The notes under the pieces were generated by a model that made no database searches, was not told where the DNA came from, and was given only the letters and a program-made list of their open reading frames with translations. 64,000 nt of DNA from Limonium bicolor (taxonomy: Eukaryota; Streptophyta; Magnoliopsida; Caryophyllales; Plumbaginaceae): the NCBI GenBank assembly GCA_023374045.1, contig CM041782.1, positions 252,611,810-252,675,809 of the forward strand, given 5' to 3'. The first letter of the stretch is position 1; each line of letters starts with the position of its first letter. Positions 13,298-24,734 of the stretch are shown in pieces. A program made the translations under genes and the position numbers.

Positions 13298-14013
13298 TAA
13301 ATTAGAGAATTAGGATTATCAATATAAGTTAAATAAATTGTATTTTGTAAAGACGTAGAGGAATTAATTTAAATCTTGTAACAATTTTAAAGGAACACCT
13401 AATAACTAATAGTGTAATTACTTTCTAAATACATTGACGTTGAGAAACCTCAGGAGGAAGAAACAAAACAACCCGTTAATAAATAAAGACATAATCCTTT
13501 TTCAAAATAGAAAAGAGATTTATTTGACTGTTGCAGAAGATAAGGATGAGGAGTAAAATATCTTAGAAGTTAATTAGTAAACAAATACTAGTAAGGAAAT
13601 AAATCAGAAATAGATCAATATAGATAAATAGTTTAAGGGCTAAGTGGAAAGAAAACAATTACGTTAAAAAAGATGAGTCACCAAACCGATAACAATTACT
13701 GGGATAGAAATAAAAAGTCAAATAAACAACAAAATATTAAATAGCCAAACTGGAATTGACTCCGGATATTCAAAATTAACAAGCTAGAAGAAGATTCTAG
13801 ATTGGTATTTTAGGATTTAAATCACCTAACGAATTTAGAAGAAAGATTTAGAATATGACTAGCAGTCACCATAGCAAAACGTTACAATGAATTGTGAACA
13901 TTAAAAGGAGAAGGTAGATTGTTAAATTCCCTGGGCCATCTTAACGCTAATCCCGGACCTATTATTCACCTTATACTATAGTATTCTTATCTTGGAAATT
14001 CCCGGGTATTTCA

Positions 14014-14031
14014 TCTCATCCCCCTTAAAAG
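14014..14031 (-). promoter_or_regulatory. Polypurine tract, Tekay internal domain 1
   Basis: The complement reads CTTTTAAGGGGGATGAGA, directly adjoining the start of LTR1 at 14013. This is the expected plus-strand priming site for reverse transcription of the minus-strand element. Confidence 0.85.
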
Positions 14032-14094
14032 AAAGCTTCGCCCTCGAAGCTAAAACTCATCCCTAAGACGAAAACAGCAGAACTGGGTACTGAC

Positions 14095-15778
14095 TTAAAT
14101 GGTTACCTGGTCGAAAAGCTGTGGGTACTTTTTCCTCATCTCCTCCTCTACCTCCCACGTAGCTTCTTCAGTTCCATGATTGGACCACAGAACTTTGACC
14201 ATGCGGGTTGACTTCGATCGGGTCTCCCTGGTCTTGGTGTCCATTACTCTAATGGGGTACTCCTCGTAAGATAGATTCTGCCCTAGTTCCAAGACCTCTG
14301 GCTGCAGCACATGCGAAGGGTCGGGAATGTACCTCCTCAACTGGGACACGTGGAACACGTTGTGAACTTTCTCCAGCTCACAAGGAAGTGCCAAGCGATA
14401 GGCGACCTTCCCAATCCTCTCCAAAACCTCATAGGGTCCTACGTACTTGGGACTAAGCTTCCCCTTCTTGCCAAATCTGGTCACTCCGCGCACAGGAGAT
14501 ACCTTCAGAAAAACTCTGTCTCCCACCTCAAATTCCACCGGTCTACGCTTGAGATCAGCATAGGACTTCTGCCTGTCCTGAGCTGCCTTCATCCGACTCT
14601 GAATTACCCGGACCTGCTCCATAGTCTCCTCTATCAATTGTGGTCCCAAAACCACCGTTTCGCTTATGTCACTCCAACATAGTGGGGTCCTGCACTTCCT
14701 CCCATATAGAGCTTCGTAGGGAGCCATCTTGATACTAGCGTGATAGCTGTTGTTGTAAGAGAATTCCACCAAATGCAGCATATCAGCCCAAGAACCCTGG
14801 AAATCCATCACACATGCCCGAAGCATGTCCTCTAGGGTCTGAATGGTCCTCTCAGTCTGACCATCAGTAGCAGGGTGAAAGGCGGTACTCAAACTCAGCT
14901 TAGTGCCCATTGCCTTCTGAAATTGCTGCCAAAAGTGAGCCAGAAATCTCGAGTCTCGGTCCGAAATGATAGTCTCAGGCACCCCGTGATACCTTACCAC
15001 ATTCTTGATGTAGGCATCCACCAGCTGACTCATGGACCACGTCTTCTTCATAGGTATGAACCGTGCAGACTTGGTAAGTCGGTCCACAATCACCCAAATC
15101 TGATCAACTCCTCCTCTCGCCGGTGGTAAGCCCATCACGAAATCCATGGAAATGGAGTCCCACTTCCACTTCGGAACGTCCAGCGGCTGCAACAAACCTC
15201 CCATCCTCTTATGCTCGAATTTGACCTTCTGACAGGTAAGGCACTTCGATACATACTCTGCCACTTCCCGCTTCATCTTAGGCCACCAGAACATCCTCTT
15301 CAAATCCTTATACAATTTGTCACCGCCAGGATGGACCGAATAGGGGGTATTATGGCCCTCCCTCATCAGTCTCTCCTTTACTTCGGCACACCCCTGAGGC
15401 ACACACCATCGGCCTCTAAACCTCAGGCTACCGTCACCGTGGATCTCGAACCCCTCGGCTCTCCCTTCCTTCATCTTCTCCTTGATACGCTCCAACTTCA
15501 CGTCCCCAGGCTGTCCCTTGAGGATCTCCCCATAGATGTCGGAAGAGACACTCATGTGGTACAGCTTCACTTCATGCTCCTCCACTCCTCCAGATTCCAT
15601 CACCTCTAAATTTAACCTCTGAAATTCACGAGCTAGCTCATCAGGAAGGACCCACATTGAGTTCACTGAGTGGCTCCTCTTTCTGCTCAGGGCATCTGCT
15701 ACTAGATTGGACTTCCCTTCGTGATACAGAATCTCTAGGTCATAGTCTTTGATCAGTTCTAGCCACCTCCTCTGCTCA
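14095..15778 (-). pseudogene. Tekay pol, copy 1: integrase with chromodomain (plus RNase H tail)
   Basis: The main open segment (14095-15666, 523 residues) covers the integrase. A zinc-binding HHCC set is at about H105, H112, C142 and C145. The catalytic core has D175 (in SMDF), D236 (in ISDRD) and E272 (in TDGQTER), with D-35-E spacing. A GPY/F-type module follows near 403-425 and a chromodomain at about 466-518 (YPIRVMD...VLWSNHG...TWEVEEEM). Integrase joins cDNA to chromosomal DNA in the nucleus; chromodomains of this lineage are thought to steer insertion toward heterochromatin. The frame continues N-terminally to about 15778, where a 1-nt difference from copy 2 breaks the link to RNase H. 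Catalytic residues are intact. Confidence 0.93.
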
Positions 15779-17128
15779 TGTTGAGCTCTTTCTGCGTGAA
15801 GATGTACTTAAGGCTTTTGTGGTCGGTGTAGATCTTGCAGGAAACACCGTACAGGTAGTGCCTCCAAATCTTAAGGGCGAAAACCACTGCTGCCAACTCC
15901 AGATCGTGCGTCGGGTATCGGGTCTCATACTCCTTCAGCTGCCTCGATGCATAAGCAATCACTTTCCCCTTCTGCATCAACACACATCCCAGACCATACT
16001 TGGAGGCGTCACTGAACACCTCGAAGCCCTCAGTCCCTGAAGGTAGGGTTAACACTGGGGCCGTGGTTAACCTTCCCTTCAGTTCCCGAAATGCTGCTTC
16101 ACCATCATCGTTCCATTGAAATTTGACCACCTTCTTCATCAGGTTGGTGAGTGGTCTGGCAATCTTCGAGAAGTCTTTCACGAATCTCCTGTAGTATCCT
16201 GCCAAACCCAGGAAACTACGCACCTCAGTCAGGTTGTTCGGTCTCGGCCATTCCTTCACCGCTTGTATTTTGGCTGGGTCCACCGCTATTCCCTCCTTGG
16301 TAACAATGTGGCCCAAGAATGCCACTCGATCTAGCCAAAAGTCACACTTGGACAATTTGGCATACAACTGCTGTTCTCTCAGAATCTGCAGAACCAATCT
16401 CAAGTGCTCCTTATGCTCTTCCTCATCCTTGGAGTAGATGAGGATATCGTCTATGAATACCACTACAAACCGGTCTAGATAGGGATTGAAGATCCGGTTC
16501 ATGAGGTCCATGAAAACTGCCGGTGCATTCGTCAATCCAAAAGGCATCACCAGGAATCAAAATGCCCATATCTGGTCCTGAATGCCGTCTTCGGGATATC
16601 CTTCTCTGCAACACGCAACTGGTGGTACCCTGACCTCAGGTCTATCTTGGAGAAGACTCCTGCACCCTGAAGCTGGTCGAAAAGATCGTCGATTCTGGGC
16701 AAGGGATACCGGTTCTTCACAGTAATCTGGTTCAGCTCCCGGTAATCTATACACAGCCTCATGCTCCCGTCCTTCTTCTTTACGAACAAGACAGGAGCTC
16801 CCCATGGCGATACACTCGGCCGGATATACCCCTTCTCCAAGAGGTCCTCTAACTGAACCTTCAATTCTCTCAGCTCTGACGGCGCCATACGGTATGGGGC
16901 TTTGGAGATAGGCGCTGCTCCTGCTGGCACTAGATCGACGCTGAATTCCACCTCCCTGTCTGGCGGCATGCCTGGGATCTCCTCAGGGAAAACGTCTGGA
17001 AACTCGTCCACCACCCGGATTTCTTCTAGTTTGCTTGGCTTCCGGCTCAGGTCCTGGACATGACAAAGGTACGCCTGTTGTCCCTTCCTCACCTGGGAGA
17101 GAATTGACATTGCTGAAACGATCTTCAC
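15759..17128 (-). pseudogene. Tekay pol, copy 1: reverse transcriptase and RNase H
   Basis: Two overlapping open segments make up this stretch. 16547-17128 carries the RT N-terminal half, including the [17 protein letters not shown] motif and [10 protein letters not shown] (motif A). 15759-16550 carries MPFGLTNAP, the FIDD catalytic box (residues 32-35), the RT connection and a Ty3-type RNase H with catalytic acidic residues in FSDAS, DLE and TDHKS. RT copies element RNA into cDNA inside the virus-like particle, and RNase H removes the RNA strand. The segments are separated by a 1-nt difference from copy 2 at about 16555 (AATCAAAA against AATTCAAAA). A second single-base loss near 15778 ends the RNase H frame early. 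Copy 2 is unbroken at both places. Confidence 0.93.
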
Positions 17129-17314
17129 CCCGGGCTTTTTCTCTCTTCATTTCGGTAGGACACCCCTCTGCCCTTTCGGTCCCTTCAGAACAATCTTCTG
17201 TTCCCCACAATCAATCTTCCCCTTATATTTACTCAGCCAGTCCATCCCCAAGATGACGTCGAAGTCAGGGAGGGTAAATTGGATCATCAATTACAAAGGT
17301 CTCCCCTCCTATGT

Positions 17315-18686
17315 CTACCCCCACACATTTTCCAGTACATCATTACAAGAGATAATTCGCCCTGAGGGTATGGATACCGCTACGGTAGGAGTTTTGCTAG
17401 CTACTAGCCCCAATTTCTTAACAAAATTCTCAGCAATAAAGGAATATGATGCTCCAGTGTCAAACAAAATACGAGCAGGGGTACCACAAACAGAAAAGGT
17501 ACCTGCCAACGCCGTCCTCCACTCGGCCTCAGCTCGGCTCATTACATTAATCTTTCCAGGGGTCCTGTGATTGTCTCGGTTCTCTCCATTTCCACCTCCG
17601 CCATTACTACGCTGGGTGGTGTCTCTGTGCTGATTCTGGCCCTGGTACTGCTCTCTCCTGCCCCTGGGCTGGGAATCTGTCTGTCTGTAGGTCCGATCAC
17701 CGCCTCCTCTTCTCTGATTATCCCCTGGAGGGTTCTTGAAGCATTCAAACACCCTGTGGCCCTTCTTGCCACACCGGAAGCACGTGACAAAATTCCCCTC
17801 GCAGTCTTTCCCTGGATGATCTCTACGACATCTGTTACAGTGGAAGTGCCTCTCCGGCCCTTGCTCCGTCTTCTGGCCTTGGTGCTGGTGTCGATCGCCC
17901 CACCTCTGGGTCTGCCTCTGGTTTCCCTCAAACCTTCGCCTCTCATCAGAATGGGGCCTCCACCTCTTCTCCTGGTTTGGTCTCTGGGGTCTATCATCAC
18001 GTCCCCGGGAGTCCTCCCCCTCATCTGCCTTCCTCTTCTGGCCCGCTTGGACCTCCCTTCTCTTCTGCTGCTGCACCCTGTAAAGGTTGGCAGCCTTACC
18101 ATACGCGTCCTGGAGGGTCGGGATGGCCAAGACACTCAGGGCCTCTTGGAGGCTCCAGTTGAGTCCCCCCACGAACCGCTGCACCTTCGAGGCTTCATCC
18201 GGGACCATGGTAGGTGCGAATCTTGCTAACTCCAGAAATTTTGAGTGATAGTCCTTCACACTCTTGGACAGCTGCTTTAACTCCTCCGAAAACTCCAGGT
18301 ACTTCTGCATGCGCACATGCTCGGGGTAGAAGCGCCTCCTCATCGCTTGCTTCAGCGCCTCCCATCCAAAATTAGGCTCAGCTCGTAGCATATCTCGGTT
18401 GGCCGTCCACCAGATGTCGGCCTCCCCCTTGAAGTAGTACACCGCCCCGCCCCCGTTGACCTTCCTGTCCTCTGGGCAGTTGACCGCATCAAAATCTTGT
18501 CAAACTCCCGGATCCAGTCTTCAAGTAGGACCGGGTCCTCTTCTCCGCAAAAGCGGTCGGCTTCAGGTGCGCTATCCTCTTGGTATAATCCTCAGGTGCA
18601 TTGTCTCGCTGTGCCTGTCGCTGCACAATCTGTCCCAAGTTCAAGGCCAGCTCTTGGAGTTGCCTCATTGGGTCGTTGGCGGCCAT
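17315..18686 (-). pseudogene. Tekay gag and protease, copy 1
   Basis: The likely start is the ATG complementary to 18684-18686, which opens a frame beginning MAANDPMRQLQELALNLGQI. Indels around 18485-18555 shift the frame before the main open segment (17315-18442, 375 residues). That segment has the gag capsid region (Retrotrans_gag type, WW...F.P..VR..K..EF..L.Q near residues 10-60). Two zinc-knuckle-like clusters follow (C202-C205-H209-C214 and C221-C224-H229-C234), then an aspartic protease active site DTG at 328-330 in LFDTGASYSFI. Gag forms the particle and binds RNA; the protease cleaves the polyprotein. The frame is lost near 17320, within the protease C-terminus. Gag and pol appear to have been one long frame. 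Confidence 0.9.
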
Positions 18687-19107
18687 TGCAGTCCTTCGAC
18701 TTTGGCTTCTGGTATTGTAGGAGAAATTGAGTTGGTGTGCCAGTCCTACAAGCTTGAGCTCAGGCGATCTCCTGATTACGACGTACATGAATAAATCTCT
18801 GTTTCTATAGCCCCTTTCAAACTCATACCACAAGTTTTACCAGTCTATACCATATACACTACCTAGTATACAGTTCAACATACATATGTAGCCATATCCA
18901 AATAAACAATTTGCATACTCCACGCACACAGATGTATAAGATTATCAAGGAATTCCATTGGTTAGTATAACCTTCCAAATATCACCAAGATCAGCCAAAG
19001 TATCTTCACAATTTCACACACAATTCAGCATATATAGATTCCCCAATCGGCTTATCCCCATATTTTAATCCAATTTAAATCACCTTTAATCTTATTTCAA
19101 AAACACG

Positions 19108-19119
19108 GCTCTGATACCA
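19108..19119 (-). promoter_or_regulatory. Primer-binding site, Tekay internal domain 1
   Basis: The complement reads TGGTATCAGAGC, the standard plant tRNA-iMet-type primer site. It lies 3 bases inside the boundary with LTR2 (19123). Confidence 0.93.
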
Positions 19120-19122
19120 CCT

Positions 19123-21569
19123 TGTAACACCCTGGATTTAACCTCAAAACATAGCTTATGAAAATACAAGCCTAATGGCGCAAACGGCATCGAAAACGGA
19201 CTTCAAACGAGTCCTAGAAGGGCAAATCAACGTTAGTCCGAACTTGTGTCCGGACATGGAAAGTTCGGACACAAGCCGACGAGAAATAGACTGCAAAAAC
19301 CAAAAGTCCGAACTTGTGTCCGGACTTTGAAGTTCGGACACAAGTCGAGAGTTAAAAGGGTTGGAAACCAAAGGCGTCCGAACTTATGTCCGGACTTTGA
19401 AGTTCGGACACAAGTAAGTTTGAAAAGTCCGAGAAACTAACGTGGCGTGTCCGAACATTGGTCCGAGCTTACAAGTTCGGACCTAAGTCGAGACTTGTAA
19501 GTCGACCTCGTCCTCGCATGCTGTCCGAACTTTGAAGTTCGGACAGAAGGTCGGACACCACCAAACAGAGAAAACCTCTTGAGCTCTTCGGGGCCTGTCC
19601 GAACATGGATGTCCGGACGGACGTTCGGACAGGTCCCTGTATGCAGTTAAAACAGCAGAACAGAGACTAAAAATAACCCAAAACTTATACAAACCCACAT
19701 TAAGATCAGTATGAAAGGAACATGAGGATTAAACAACACTTATACCATAGATAATAGCGGAAGACTTTCTCAAAATCCAAGGTGCTACCGCCACATCCAA
19801 ACCTTGGATGCTCAGGCTATTAAATCACAAAACATCAAAAAAAAACATTAACCCAATATCATAAACCATTTGTGCAGAAACTTAAACTGTAATCGTCAAC
19901 TGCACATTATTAAGGAATCCAAAACGATGTGCTCCAAAACTTATAAAACAACCAAAGTCTCAAAACAACTCAAACTTCCTAATACTAGGTCGTAGCGCAC
20001 TCCCCATTTCCCCAAGTCAGCAATCGGTACCTGCGATCAGAAAACAATAAAAACACGAAGGGATCGCGCAGATCAGTGAAACTGAGTAAATTCCATCTCA
20101 TCACGTAAAATACATTTTCCAAAATCCCTTTGAATTTGATAAGCGAAACATTCGAGTTGTAAACCAGTAAACCATACGGGGAGTCTTCAACTGGAGTATC
20201 CATAAAACAACCAACAGTCACAGCGGACCGAAATATCAAATACCCTCACCCTAAGTCCTTAAGTGTGCACACCCCCTATGAATCATCAGTCCATAGAGTA
20301 GATCATAGAGCTTAACTGCAGTCATTGTATGCAGCGCAAATATATATAAACCATTCAGTGTAATCAATTCATGCTCACGGTGCAGAGAACCAACATGGTG
20401 AGTCAGGGAGCACCACGAACCCCAAAGTAATCAGAAACCAGTGAAGAACTCCCAAAACAAAACCATCATCAGATTCACAGTGAAGTTTCTCAAAACACCA
20501 TTTGCGACAGAAGGCAATCCACAACCAAAACCAACAATGAGCACAGAATTTACCTGATTGCTCTCTCGACTCAGGAAGACACCCAACAGATTCACCAATG
20601 ACGTTCGCCGTCGACACCAACGTCTAGGTTAGAACAAATCACAATCAGCAGACCTCAAACACAAATGAATAACCCAACACTCAAACTATGCTACTACTTT
20701 ACCCGTTAGACTCTAGTTGGCACCAGGGAAGGGTTCTGATCAAACACCAGCAGGAGCGTGAATTGAGAGTTGGGAAGAGAGAGTAATAGCGGCGTGAAGA
20801 AGATGAGGAACGATCAATAAGATCGTGGTTTAAATAAGTAAATTAGAGAATTAGAGATTATCAATATAAGTTAAATAAATTGTATTTTGTAAAGACGTAG
20901 AGGAATTAATTTAAATCTTGTAGACAATTTTAAAGGAACACCTAATAACTAATAGTGTAATTACTTTCTAAATACATTGACGTTGAGAAACCTCAGGAGG
21001 AAGAAACAAAACAACCCGTTAATAAATAAAGACATAATCCTTTAATTCAAAATAGAAAAGAGATTTATTTGACTGTTGCAGAAGATAAGGATGAGGAGTA
21101 AAATATCTTAGAAGTTAATTAGTAAACAAATACTAGTAAGGAAATAAATCAGAAATAGATCAATATAGATAAATAGTTTAAGGGCTAAGTGGAAAGAAAA
21201 CAATTACGTTAAAAAAAAAGATGAGTCACCAAACCGATAACAATTACTGTGATAGAAATAAAAAGAGTCAAATAAACAACAAATATATTAAATAGCCAAA
21301 CTGGAATTGTACTCCGGATATTCAAAATTAACAAGCTAGAAGGAAGATTCTAGATTGGTATTTTAGGATTTAAATCACCTAACGAATTTAGAAGAAAGAT
21401 TTAGGAATATGACTAGCAGTCACCATAGCAAAACGTTACAATGAATTGTGAACATTAAAAGGAGAAGGTAGATTGTTAAATTCCCTGGGCCATCTTAACG
21501 CTAATCCCGGACCTATTATTCACCTTATATACTATAGTATTCTTATCTTGGAAATTCCCGGGTATTTCA
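19123..21569 (-). repeat. Tekay LTR 2 (central, shared LTR)
   Basis: 2,447 bp with the same termini as LTR1. It serves as 5' LTR of internal domain 1 and 3' LTR of internal domain 2. It shares some variants only with LTR3, such as the long A-run near 19838 and the TATATACTATAG near 21527. Private variants include CACTCCCC near 20000 and AAAACACG near 20049. The dyad array repeats at 19236-19632. No internal gene. Confidence 0.93.
19236..19632. repeat. CCGAAC/GTTCGG dyad array, LTR 2
   Basis: Same six units and spacing as the array in LTR1, with no base change that I could see. Confidence 0.9.
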
Positions 21570-21587
21570 TCTCATCCCCCTTAAAAG
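21570..21587 (-). promoter_or_regulatory. Polypurine tract, Tekay internal domain 2
   Basis: The complement reads CTTTTAAGGGGGATGAGA, adjoining LTR2 at 21569; identical to the tract of domain 1. Confidence 0.85.
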
Positions 21588-21657
21588 AAAGCTTCGCCCT
21601 CGAAGCTAAAACTCATCCCTAAGACGAAAACAGCAGAACTGGGTACTGACTTAATGG

Positions 21658-22962
21658 TTACCTGGTCGAAAAGCTGGGGTACTTTTTCCTCATCTCCTCC
21701 TCTACCTCCCACGTAGCTTCTTCAGTTCCATGATTGGACCACAGAACTTTGACCATGCGGGTTGACTTCGATCGGGTCTCCCTGGTCTTGGTGTCCATTA
21801 CTCTAATGGGGTACTCCTCGTAAGATAGATTCTGCCCTAGTTCCAAGACCTCTGGCTGCAGCACATGCGAAGGGTCGGGAATGTACCTCCTCAACTGGGA
21901 CACGTGGAACACGTTGTGAACTTTCTCCAGCTCACAAGGAAGTGCCAAGCGATAGGCGACCTTCCCAATCCTCTCCAAAACCTCATAGGGTCCTACGTAC
22001 TTGGGACTAAGCTTCCCCTTCTTGCCAAATCTGGTCACTCCGCGCACAGGAGATACCTTCAGAAAAACTCTGTCTCCCACCTCAAATTCCACCGGTCTAC
22101 GCTTGAGATCAGCATAGGACTTCTGCCTGTCCTGAGCTGCCTTCATCCGACTCTGAATTACCCGGACCTGCTCCATAGTCTCCTCTATCAATTGTGGTCC
22201 CAAAACCACCGTTTCGCTTATGTCACTCCAACATAGTGGGGTCCTGCACTTCCTCCCATATAGAGCTTCGTAGGGAGCCATCTTGATACTAGCGTGATAG
22301 CTGTTGTTGTAAGAGAATTCCACCAAATGCAGCATATCAGCCCAAGAACCCTGGAAATCCATCACACATGCCCGAAGCATGTCCTCTAGGGTCTGAATGG
22401 TCCTCTCAGTCTGACCATCAGTAGCAGGGTGAAAGGCGGTACTCAAACTCAGCTTAGTGCCCATTGCCTTCTGAAATTGCTGCCAAAAGTGAGCCAGAAA
22501 TCTCGAGTCTCGGTCCGAAATGATAGTCTCAGGCACCCCGTGATACCTTACCACATTCTTGATGTAGGCATCCACCAGCTGACTCATGGACCACGTCTTC
22601 TTCATAGGTATGAACCGTGCAGACTTGGTAAGTCGGTCCACAATCACCCAAATCTGATCAACTCCTCCTCTCGCCGGTGGTAAGCCCATCACGAAATCCA
22701 TGGAAATGGAGTCCCACTTCCACTTCGGAACGTCCAGCGGCTGCAACAAACCTCCCATCCTCTTATGCTCGAATTTGACCTTCTGACAGGTAAGGCACTT
22801 CGATACATACTCTGCCACTTCCCGCTTCATCTTAGGCCACCAGAACATCCTCTTCAAATCCTTATACAATTTGTCACCGCCAGGATGGACCGAATAGGGG
22901 GTATTATGGCCCTCCCTCATCAGTCTCTCCTTTACTTCGGCACACACACCCCTGAGGCACAC
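21658..22962 (-). pseudogene. Tekay pol, copy 2: integrase with chromodomain
   Basis: Same domains as copy 1: HHCC zinc module, D-D-35-E core, GPY/F module and chromodomain, in a 434-residue open segment. The N-terminal end is cut by extra bases in the CACACACACCCC tract near 22943, where copy 1 has CACACCCC. The last residues after the chromodomain are shifted by a 2-nt loss near 21675 (GCTGGGG against GCTGTGGG). All catalytic residues are present. The body is otherwise the same as copy 1 by eye. Confidence 0.92.
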
Positions 22963-22980
22963 ACCATCGGCCTCTAAACC

Positions 22981-24569
22981 TCAGGCTACCGTCACCGTGG
23001 ATCTCGAACCCTCGGCTCTCCCTTCCTTCATCTTCTCCTTGATACGCTCCAACTTCACGTCCCCAGGCTGTCCCTTGAGGATCTCCCCATAGATGTCGGA
23101 AGAGACACTCATGTGGTACAGCTTCACTTCATGCTCCACTCCTCCAGATTCCATCACCTCTAAATTTAACCTCTGAAATTCACGAGCTAGCTCATCAGGA
23201 AGGACCCACATTGAGTTCACTGAGTGGCTCCTCTTTCTGCTCAGGGCATCTGCTACTAGATTGGACTTCCCTTCGTGATACAGAATCTCTAGGTCATAGT
23301 CTTTGATCAGTTCTAGCCACCTCCTCTGTCTCATGTTGAGCTCTTTCTGCGTGAAGATGTACTTAAGGCTTTTGTGGTCGGTGTAGATCTTGCAGGAAAC
23401 ACCGTACAGGTAGTGCCTCCAAATCTTAAGGGCGAAAACCACTGCTGCCAACTCCAGATCGTGCGTCGGGTATCGGGTCTCATACTCCTTCAGCTGCCTC
23501 GATGCATAAGCAATCACTTTCCCCTTCTGCATCAACACACATCCCAGACCATACTTGGAGGCGTCACTGAACACCTCGAAGCCCTCAGTCCCTGAAGGTA
23601 GGGTTAACACTGGGGCCGTGGTTAACCTTCCCTTCAGTTCCCGAAATGCTGCTTCACACTCATCGTTCCATTGAAATTTGACCACCTTCTTCATCAGGTT
23701 GGTGAGTGGTCTGGCAATCTTCGAGAAGTCTTTCACGAATCTCCTGTAGTATCCTGCCAAACCCAGGAAACTACGCACCTCAGTCAGGTTGTTCGGTCTC
23801 GGCCATTCCTTCACCGCTTGTATTTTGGCTGGGTCCACCGCTATTCCCTCCTTGGTAACAATGTGGCCCAAGAATGCCACTCGATCTAGCCAAAAGTCAC
23901 ACTTGGACAATTTGGCATACAACTGCTGTTCTCTCAGAATCTGCAGAACCAATCTCAAGTGCTCCTTATGCTCTTCCTCATCCTTGGAGTAGATGAGGAT
24001 ATCGTCTATGAATACCACACTACAAACCGGTCTAGATAGGGATTGAAGATCCGGTTCATGAGGTCCATGAAAACTGCCGGTGCATTCGTCAATCCAAAAG
24101 GCATCACCAGGAATTCAAAATGCCCATATCTGGTCCTGAATGCCGTCTTCGGGATATCCTTCTCTGCAACACGCAACTGGTGGTACCCTGACCTCAGGTC
24201 TATCTTGGAGAAGACTCCTGCACCCTGAAGCTGGTCGAAAAGATCGTCGATTCTGGGCAAGGGATACCGGTTCTTCACAGTAATCTGGTTCAGCTCCCGG
24301 TAATCTATACACAGCCTCATGCTCCCGTCCTTCTTCTTTACGAACAAGACAGGAGCTCCCCATGGCGATACACTCGGCCGGATATACCCCTTCTCCAAGA
24401 GGTCCTCTAACTGAACCTTCAATTCTCTCAGCTCTGACGGCGCCATACGGTATGGGGCTTTGGAGATAGGCGCTGCTCCTGGCACTAGATCGACGCTGAA
24501 TTCTACCTCCCTGTCTGGCGGCATGCCTGGGATCTCCTCAGGGAAAACGTCTGGAAACTCGTCCACCAC
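22981..24569 (-). pseudogene. Tekay pol, copy 2: reverse transcriptase, RNase H and integrase N-terminus
   Basis: 24006-24569 carries RT from the segment before motif A through MPFGLTNAP and is continuous across the point where copy 1 is broken. It then loses frame just before the FIDD box because of a 2-nt expansion (ACCACACTAC against ACCACTAC) near 24017. 22981-24018 resumes at the FIDD box and runs through RNase H, including the tail disrupted in copy 1, into the region before the integrase zinc module. It shifts again at a C-run near 23008. The lesions are at different sites from copy 1. Confidence 0.92.
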
Positions 24570-24734
24570 CCGGATTTCTTCTAGTTTGTGGCTTCCGGCT
24601 CAGGTCCTGGACATGACAAAGGTACGCCTGTTGTCCCTTCCTCACCTGGGAGAGAATTGACATTGCTGAAACGATCTTCACCCCGGGCTTTTTCTCTTCA
24701 TTTCGGTAGGACACCCTCTGCCCTTTCGGTCCCT

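Larger units (their letters stand above)
11586..14013 (-). repeat. Tekay LTR 1 (3' LTR of the array)
   Basis: 2,428 bp; minus-strand termini TGAAATACCCGGG and CCAGGGTGTTACA. It contains the six-unit CCGAAC dyad array (11699-12095). A minus-strand hairpin CAGT-TTC-ACTG is at about 12535-12545, with a TCGCAGGT block beyond it. A TATA-like AT stretch (complement of 13286-13297) is followed by a pyrimidine-rich leader on the minus strand. It differs from LTR2 and LTR3 mainly by small indels, for example one extra C near 12265 and a two-base shorter TATACTATA run near 13972. Short open frames here are shadows of the dyad repeats. Confidence 0.93.

Noticed and set aside
17567..18229. 220-codon plus-strand frame, Leu/Pro-rich, and similar frames at 15211-15609 and 25385-25771
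   Set aside because: Exact antisense of Tekay gag or integrase; composition is that of a mirror frame.
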